Assembly (NCBI RefSeq): GCF_019112545.1
Contig: NW_025064880.1
Coordinates: 1,595,251-1,659,250, forward strand
DNA from: Guyanagaster necrorhizus
Taxonomy: Eukaryota > Basidiomycota > Agaricomycetes > Agaricales > Physalacriaceae
Direction of reading: 5' to 3'
Length of the DNA stretch: 64,000 nucleotides
Of this stretch, positions 59,281 to 64,000 are shown piece by piece. Each line of letters opens with the position of its first letter. The first letter of the stretch is position 1. Below the pieces are notes generated by a model that saw nothing but the letters and a program-made list of their open reading frames with translations, searched no databases and was not told the DNA's origin. The position numbers and the translations under genes were made by a program.

Positions 59281-59482
59281 GGAAAGGAAGATCGGGGGTT
59301 ACGTTTCGTAGAATCTGTTGGATGTGCTGAAATGCTTGGTAGTGCCTGACTATCCAAGCTGCTACTGATTGTCGTCCGCGGCAAAGGGTGATGATGGCTA
59401 GAAGACCGAGCAATGTTCCGATGATGGAAGCTATTAACTCGAAGAAGTCGTGATTTAAGTCTGCAGTGGTTACTGGCGGCAT
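57941..59482 (-). CDS. ORF1 of copy A9, membrane-anchored protein of unknown role
   Basis: 513 codons from the first ATG after the LTR (59482-59480), with no stop before 57941. No ATG occurs between the predicted mRNA start and this codon. Residues about 14-36 are a strong membrane helix (FELIASIIGTLLGLLAIITL) followed by CRGR, so the short N-terminus probably faces the lumen or outside. The rest is soluble, Pro-rich, then charged and helical (DYDEAVWQQQQNQ, residues about 225-290). A conserved AHVSNRALQRFL patch lies in the last third. Frame-specific similarity to decayed copies (NYDKAL, EATEYDR, AHIS-ALQ-FL in A10) shows it was a real protein. I do not recognise a known family. It is not an envelope in the usual place, because it lies 5' of gag. 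Confidence 0.75.
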   Translation of the reverse strand: MPPVTTADLNHDFFELIASIIGTLLGLLAIITLCRGRQSVAAWIVRHYQAFQHIQQILRNVTPDLPFHDIPPSARTSFFPQGGPVPEAGNSNPDQGSLHEEEGPEHTRRHGGNGHPALTGFRNPWTTNVAQEPAEVSNYVTPADSPEHSASPIPSGIGNHARDSLDAARMAPGPRESPHSPQNPPETPTEPNSGSSPSVSRLGVDNPRGRDLHPDYDNANIAISAAGDPYRHLHVGSEPENETASERGRAATRRIIHRIFPEWDLAVPFDYDEAVWQQQQNQNREEEIRRTQEELADYVREEAREQYEAAEYDRQGRERRRMEGVERMGSASPREYELRTDAGSPFREPDSDDDPWTGPASIVSWNEAIRRGNAERPRPVSLEYPARTDTISSDADSVLGAYGLRVPDNAHVSNRALQRFLGSRVARQFLNPEFQRLFSVYSRELEETRARGGTRYSRLRSPPVARTSDRGDDGLSTQVNGRVPDDPSTSRAVYLRPARQFPPRGRGQWGRGR

Positions 59483-59524
59483 TCGGTTTCTCAGCACAAT
59501 TGGGCTTGAGAAAGGGAAGGTGAA

Positions 59525-59537
59525 AGCTTCGAGCTAA
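59525..59537 (-). promoter_or_regulatory. Self-priming site (PBS) of copy A9
   Basis: TTAGCTCGAAGCT on the element strand, one base inside the 5' LTR. It is a perfect 13-nt complement of AGCTTCGAGCTAA in the LTR (59690-59702 and 52023-52035). There is no TGG, so a tRNA primer is unlikely. The arrangement matches the self-primed Tf1 type, where the mRNA 5' end folds back on the PBS. Confidence 0.8.
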
Positions 59538-59538
59538 T

Positions 59539-59970
59539 TGTTAAGCCCAAGCGTCACGTGAACTGATACACGTGATAAACAGGTGTTCCTTCACACTTCG
59601 AGGAATCACCTGAGTTCACTATATGTATATCCGGTCGGTGTGACTCAAGGTCAGATATAGACTCGAGATAGAATGGTGGTGTATAAACTTTAGCTCGAAG
59701 CTGGGGATTACCAGCGAGAGCTGTCCTACTTAAATACTACTGAGTAATGTCTAAATATACGACTACTTATTGTGCGTTGCTGTGTCTCTTGTGCTCATTG
59801 TACTAGGGCATCGTTACCGTACATAAAAGGTTGGTTGTGCATCGTCGAGCGTCGTCTCCTTGTTGAAGACAATGGTGGGTCTGGTTGCTGACCAAGATTC
59901 CCACGGCCCAATGTCGTGACTAAGCACAAAATAGGGGTTAAGGCAAAGGAAAAATGGTAAAATCGTAACA
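59539..59970 (-). repeat. 5' LTR of copy A9
   Basis: A 432-bp LTR carrying the promoter. The differences from 51872-52306 are confined to 59841-59911. Confidence 0.96.
59690..59736 (-). promoter_or_regulatory. Core promoter and predicted mRNA start in 5' LTR of A9
   Basis: TATA-like TATTTAAG (59729-59736 on the element strand) lies 34 nt upstream of AGCTTCGAGCTAA (59690-59702), the expected 5' end of the RNA. The same 33-nt spacing occurs in family B. The start site is inferred, not measured. Confidence 0.6.
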
Positions 59971-59975
59971 CTGTT

Positions 59976-61089
59976 GTTGTATTAAAAAGCAGCTAGTGCC
60001 AGCCACTCTGTCCAATTATCTTGGCAATAATTGATGAAAAGTCAGAGATACTTTTCAATCTCTTGATTCACCTATTCTGTCTAGCCATCTGTTTAGGGGT
60101 GATATGCTGTTGATGTGTTTCACTTGATATTGAGGAGTCAGTATAGGTTATTTAGGAATTTGGAGATGAATTGTGGTTCTCTATCTGAAATGATGACTTG
60201 AGGCATGCTATATTTGGCATAGATTTCATCTCATAGGATCTTTGCCTATCCTTCTGATATTAATTCTGTTGAGCAAGTGATCAGAATGATTGCTTTAGAG
60301 AAGCAATCAACTATGATGATGATGGTGTTATAGCTGTCACTTTCTGGAAGTCCTGTCACCATGTCCACCAAAATGTGAGTTCATAGTGATGATAGTATCT
60401 CATTCAGATAGAGTGATGCAGTCTGAGGTTGTGTTGAGGATTTGCCTCACTGACAAACCTTGTAAGCTTTGATATATCAGATGATATCATGATCTATTTT
60501 AGGCCACCAATATTCCTATGATACAAGCTCTTTCATCTTTATGATATCTGAGTGACCAGCTGTCACATGGTCATAGCATGTAGTGATAATATCACTATGA
60601 AGCCCTTGATCTCTAGGAATATAGATCTGCCTATCATAGTAGATTAATCTCTCTTCTTTCTTCAGCCTCCATTTGTGATTCAGAGATGAGGCAATTTGTT
60701 GATCTCATTTATGGGAATCTTGGATTGCACTTTTAATATGCTCATGTATTTTCTCCTCCATCAGCATGATCATTGCTCAAAAGTGTTCTGGTTGGAGTAT
60801 GACAACTCTTTCATTGTTGTCTTCCCTCTGATCATAGTTGACCCTTTAGCTAAAGAAATCTGCCTTCTTGTTTGCTGCACTGGCCTTATAGTGCAGTATG
60901 TATTCGTATTCAGATAGTTTCATGACCCATTGAGCTTGTTGTCAGTTAAGCTTTTGTGGAAGATGGAAATATCACAGATTCTGGTGATCCATCCAGATCT
61001 TGAAGATCTGAGTTGCTCCAATAAAGTAATGCTGCTATTCAGCTAAAGTGAGCATTATAGCAAAGAGCTTCTTGTTATAAATCTCATAG
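59976..61089 (-). pseudogene. Decayed pol of copy A8, RNase H to integrase core
   Basis: Continuation of 51078-51866 across the A9 insertion. Read right to left it starts in RNase H (YEIYNKKLFAIML at 61089), passes the integrase zinc-binding region (about 60440-60600) and the core (VDMVTGLPES near 60370; SDREPQF near 60190). It joins the A9 target site at 59976. Many TGA/TAG codons. The gene is cut at 61089 by the LTR of A10; the 5' part of A8 lies beyond the window. Confidence 0.86.
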
Positions 61090-61542
61090 TGTTATGATTT
61101 TTCACCCTTTTCTTAAACTTTAACCTCTATTTATGCTTAGTCAGAGCACTAACATGAGTGCTTAAGACTATGAGATAAGGCTTAGTCATCACAACAGGCC
61201 AAGTCTGTCATTGTCTTTCAATGCAATGATGCTGTCCAATGATGCATAATCAAGCTTTTATATATAGTAGTGACATCCAAGGACAATAGGCACAAAGACC
61301 TCGACAACATACAATTAGTAGTGATATATTTAAGTAGTAACTTGTATAGTATTTAAGGAGCTGGCTCTTGCTAGTAAATCCTCAGCTTTGAGCTAAAGTT
61401 TATTCTTACCACTTCATCTCGAGCAATTTGTCAACACCTTGACTGCACCACTCTAGTATCAGTGATCTTGATCATTATACTCAAATATGAGGTAGTAGTC
61501 ACTTATCATATGTTACCAGTCACATGCAACTTGGATCTAACA
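61090..61542 (+). repeat. 5' LTR of copy A10
   Basis: A 453-bp LTR, TGTTATGA...GATCTAACA, with TATTTAAG and AGCTTTGAGCTAA. The PBS inside (TTAGCTCAAAGCT, from 61544) is its exact complement. The left target flank is CATAG (61085-61089); its partner should follow the 3' LTR outside the window. Confidence 0.92.
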
Positions 61543-61599
61543 ATTAGCTCAAAGCTTTCTCTTCTCTTTTCTCATGCCAGTTAGTGCAGAGAAAACTGA

Positions 61600-64000
61600 A
61601 TGCCCTCTATCAATTCATCAGACCCAAACTTCAATTGAGAGTTCTTTGAACTTCTCTCCTCTATCATTAGAATATTGTTGGAATTATTGGTGATTATTCA
61701 GCTATGCTAAGGACACCATTTAATCACTGCCTGGACTATCAGGCACTATAACAAGTTCTAACATATCTGACATATCTTATGAAACATAACCTCTGATCTC
61801 CCTTTATATGACATTTCTAAATCCTGACAAATATTCCACCAGCTCCCAACAGACTCCCTACCCAAAGCTGGGCCTAGCAGTGCAGCTTAAGAGAATGTTC
61901 AAGAGGAAGAAAGACACAGATACCCTCTCTGACCAGGTAGCAGAGATGGCAACACTTGCCTCACAGGATTCAGAAACCCTTAGTAGCAAATCTCTGTTCC
62001 TGACTATGAAGACAAGAACCTCCCAGATGACTTCTTTCAGCAGTCTCCCTCTCCCAATATTACCACCACCTCTCCAACCAAAGGGGTTACTGATTATACC
62101 AGAGATTTCCTCGATGCCACTCAGATGGCTGCAGAACCCCAGCAGACAGCACCTCAAAGCCAGTCTCATAGCCTCATTTTCTCTACTCCTCACTCAGTTG
62201 GCACCAGTGGTGGGCTGGAAAGGTCACTCTCAGACTGGCTCAATGATGAGCACTGAAACTGAGAGGTGCAAGAAGAAGTCATCCACCAATATTTCTCTAT
62301 CTGAAACCTTAACATTCCCTTCAACTATGACAAGGCTCTCTGACAGGAAGAACAGAAGTAACGAACTGCACCACAGCTGGTTTACAGTGAGCTTGAGGAG
62401 TGCATCATCAAAAGTGGCTGATGAAGGAAGGAGGCCACAGAGTATGACAGGTAGCACTGAGATGAGCAGCAAGAAGTTGAAAGGGCTTGACTGAAAAGAA
62501 CAGACCCCTCTAACTGGTATAGACTCTGACCAGAGGTTGCATCCATACTTGCACCAGTATATGCTGACTGATTCCTCTCCACACCAGTATTCTGAGAGCC
62601 CAGCACTGACTCTGATCTCTGAAGTGAAAACTGCTGAAGGAATGAAACTATTGCAGCCAGAGGAACTCCTTCACACCTCCCAACTCCACAGTATCCCTCT
62701 CCCTGATGAACCCCTAGCACTGACACTACATTCAAAGACAACAAGTCCATCCTCAGACACTACAGGTTACAAGTCTCTGAGACTGCCCACATCTCCATTC
62801 ATGCCCTCCAAGGATTCCTCAGTAGCAGGGTGGTCAGGCAGTTACTTGACAATGGATACTAGTGAAATATCCAGCTCTATTGCAAGCAAATGGCAGTGGC
62901 AAGAGCAACTGAGAGAAACTAGTATGATCCTGATATTAGAAGCCAGCCAGCTTCCATCTACATCAATGTCTCAAAAACCTCAGGCCCCACAGCTGGACCT
63001 AGTACCTAGCCAGGACAGCAGATCGATGACATGACCATCAGAGGTCAAGAAGAATTTTTATGACCTGCCTACTGCTTCCTCCCTCAAGGACAAGGAGAAC
63101 AAAGAGAATAAGGAAGATGAAGAAACTGAGAGTAGCAATCCACTCCAAGTGGAGGGAGCACTCGCATATGGGCTATAGGAAGACACAGATGAAAAAGAGT
63201 TGGAACAAGCAATACAAGAGGCAAGGACACAGGAATATCAGGAGTTGTACTTGCAAGAGGTGAACTTTTTATAGTGCAATGCTACCTGGATAGCATCAAA
63301 AATTGGTCAATTGTATCTTTATTCTACACCTAATGAACAAACAGAAATACTGAGGCATGCAGCCACTGACTATGCTGCCATACAGTATAATGAATGGCAC
63401 TCCAAAGACAAGATTCAAAGACCACCAGCTTATCCAATGTCAGCCACTATACAACTAATGCCAAGGACCCCTTCTATTATGCTAAAAAGAGCCATATATA
63501 TGGCCCCATCTATCTGAAGCATCTTTTCATTCTCTGCCCTATCAGCCCAATCAATGGCAATATAGCTAACAAGATCCCGACCTCAGCCAAAGGCTTCTCC
63601 AGTCTTCTATTAAAACCCCTGAACTGACAAAGAAAGCCAAATGCTAGAGGCCCAACCCCTCCCTGATGAGGCAACTGGAAGCAGAACAGGGAAAGAACCT
63701 ATTAAGGATGATCCTGAAGTAGTATGGTTAGAATTCACCATCCGGAATGGAGTCATCATCCGAAAAGAAGAACTACCACAGGAAAGCCTCATTGCTGACA
63801 ATAAATCACTCCACTCCTTCTCTGGACCTCTGGAAGAATGGTGCCGACTGCTGTTTTCAGACTGGCTCAACCTAATGGGCACCCTGCTCTATGATGCAGC
63901 TGTCCTTCAATGCTGCCCAGATCTACTGCAAAAGCCCTGCCTCTTTAAAGGGGCCTTCAATGATATCAACCACTTTTTCATTGATTGCAAGCAATATTTC
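61600..64000 (+). pseudogene. Decayed ORF1 + gag of copy A10 (runs off window)
   Basis: ORF1 ATG at 61600, hydrophobic helix (LLSSIIRILLELLVIIQL), then stops, with frame-specific ORF1 motifs (FNYDKAL, EATEYDR, AHISIHALQGFL) still readable. The gag frame starts at the conserved second ATG (61808) and is open for 228 codons (61808-62494) and 165 codons (62537-63034). It continues (63311-63517) into the capsid-like region, ending at the edge with FIDCKQYF. The zinc knuckle and pol would lie beyond 64000. Confidence 0.87.

Larger units (their letters stand above)
51872..59970 (-). mobile_element. Ty3/gypsy family A, copy A9, young, nearly intact
   Basis: An 8.1-kb minus-strand element: LTRs at 51872-52306 (435 bp) and 59539-59970 (432 bp), perfect TSD CTGTT (51867-51871, 59971-59975). 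It interrupts the integrase gene of A8. CpG is frequent throughout, and the change in base composition at both ends is abrupt. Order in its own direction: LTR, self-priming PBS, ORF1, gag, pol, polypurine tract, LTR. Only four premature stops, all TGA, stand in gag and pol. It is the reference for reading the other copies. Confidence 0.96.

Noticed and set aside
57941..59482. ORF1 as a retroviral-type envelope gene
   Set aside because: It lies 5' of gag, has only one N-terminal helix, and shows no signal-cleavage or C-terminal anchor pattern.
1..64000. tRNA, rRNA or host protein genes
   Set aside because: I read the spans between elements and found none; every interval is accounted for by LTR or internal element sequence.

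Overview
The window is a pile of nested LTR retrotransposons. I see no ordinary host gene, no rRNA or tRNA and no CRISPR array. Every stretch belongs to a Ty3/gypsy chromovirus of one of two families. Family A (copies A1 to A10 here) has LTRs of about 430-540 bp and the order ORF1, gag, pol; pol runs protease, RT, RNase H, integrase, chromodomain. Family B (one copy) has LTRs of about 497 bp, gag, pol with a chromodomain, and an extra spliced gene on the opposite strand. The host is most likely a fungus, probably a basidiomycete. The reasons are the chromoviral Tf1/sushi-like layout, a 50-nt intron with fungal splice signals, and strong CpG decay of the old copies. I cannot name the species.

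Layout, left to right. A1 (+) starts before the window (LTR 1-403) and is split by A2 and then A3. A2 (+, 4145-20958, TSD GATTG) holds a solo LTR (8366-9030, TSD CAAAA) and the family B element (-, 9316-17276, TSD AATCT). A3 (+, from 21257) stops in RNase H at about 25960, where A4 (-) begins with a clipped LTR. A5 (+, from 28081) interrupts A4 and itself holds A6 (+, 30716-38789, TSD CTCCA/TTCCA) and a solo LTR (39275-39806). A5 stops in RNase H at 42536, where A8 (-) begins. The first LTR of A8 is split by A7 (-, 42713-50712, TSD TTACT), and its integrase is split by A9 (-, 51872-59970, TSD CTGTT). A10 (+, from 61090) interrupts A8 and runs off the right edge.

A9 is young. Its LTRs are nearly identical and it is rich in CpG. 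Its reading frames are whole except for four TGA codons, each where an arginine CGA is expected. All other copies have almost no CpG and many stops. LTR pairs that were identical at insertion now differ mainly as TG versus CA, the trace of CG decaying on either strand.

How the genes work together: a TATA-like box in the LTR lies 33-34 nt upstream of a short motif that is complementary to the sequence just inside the 5' LTR, in both families. This points to self-primed reverse transcription as in Tf1. In A9 the first AUG of the predicted mRNA opens ORF1, which has an N-terminal membrane segment. The second AUG opens gag in the +1 frame, overlapping ORF1 for about 1.3 kb, and pol follows in the -1 frame relative to gag. 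Integrase with its C-terminal chromodomain probably directs insertion into marked chromatin, which would fit the repeated self-nesting.
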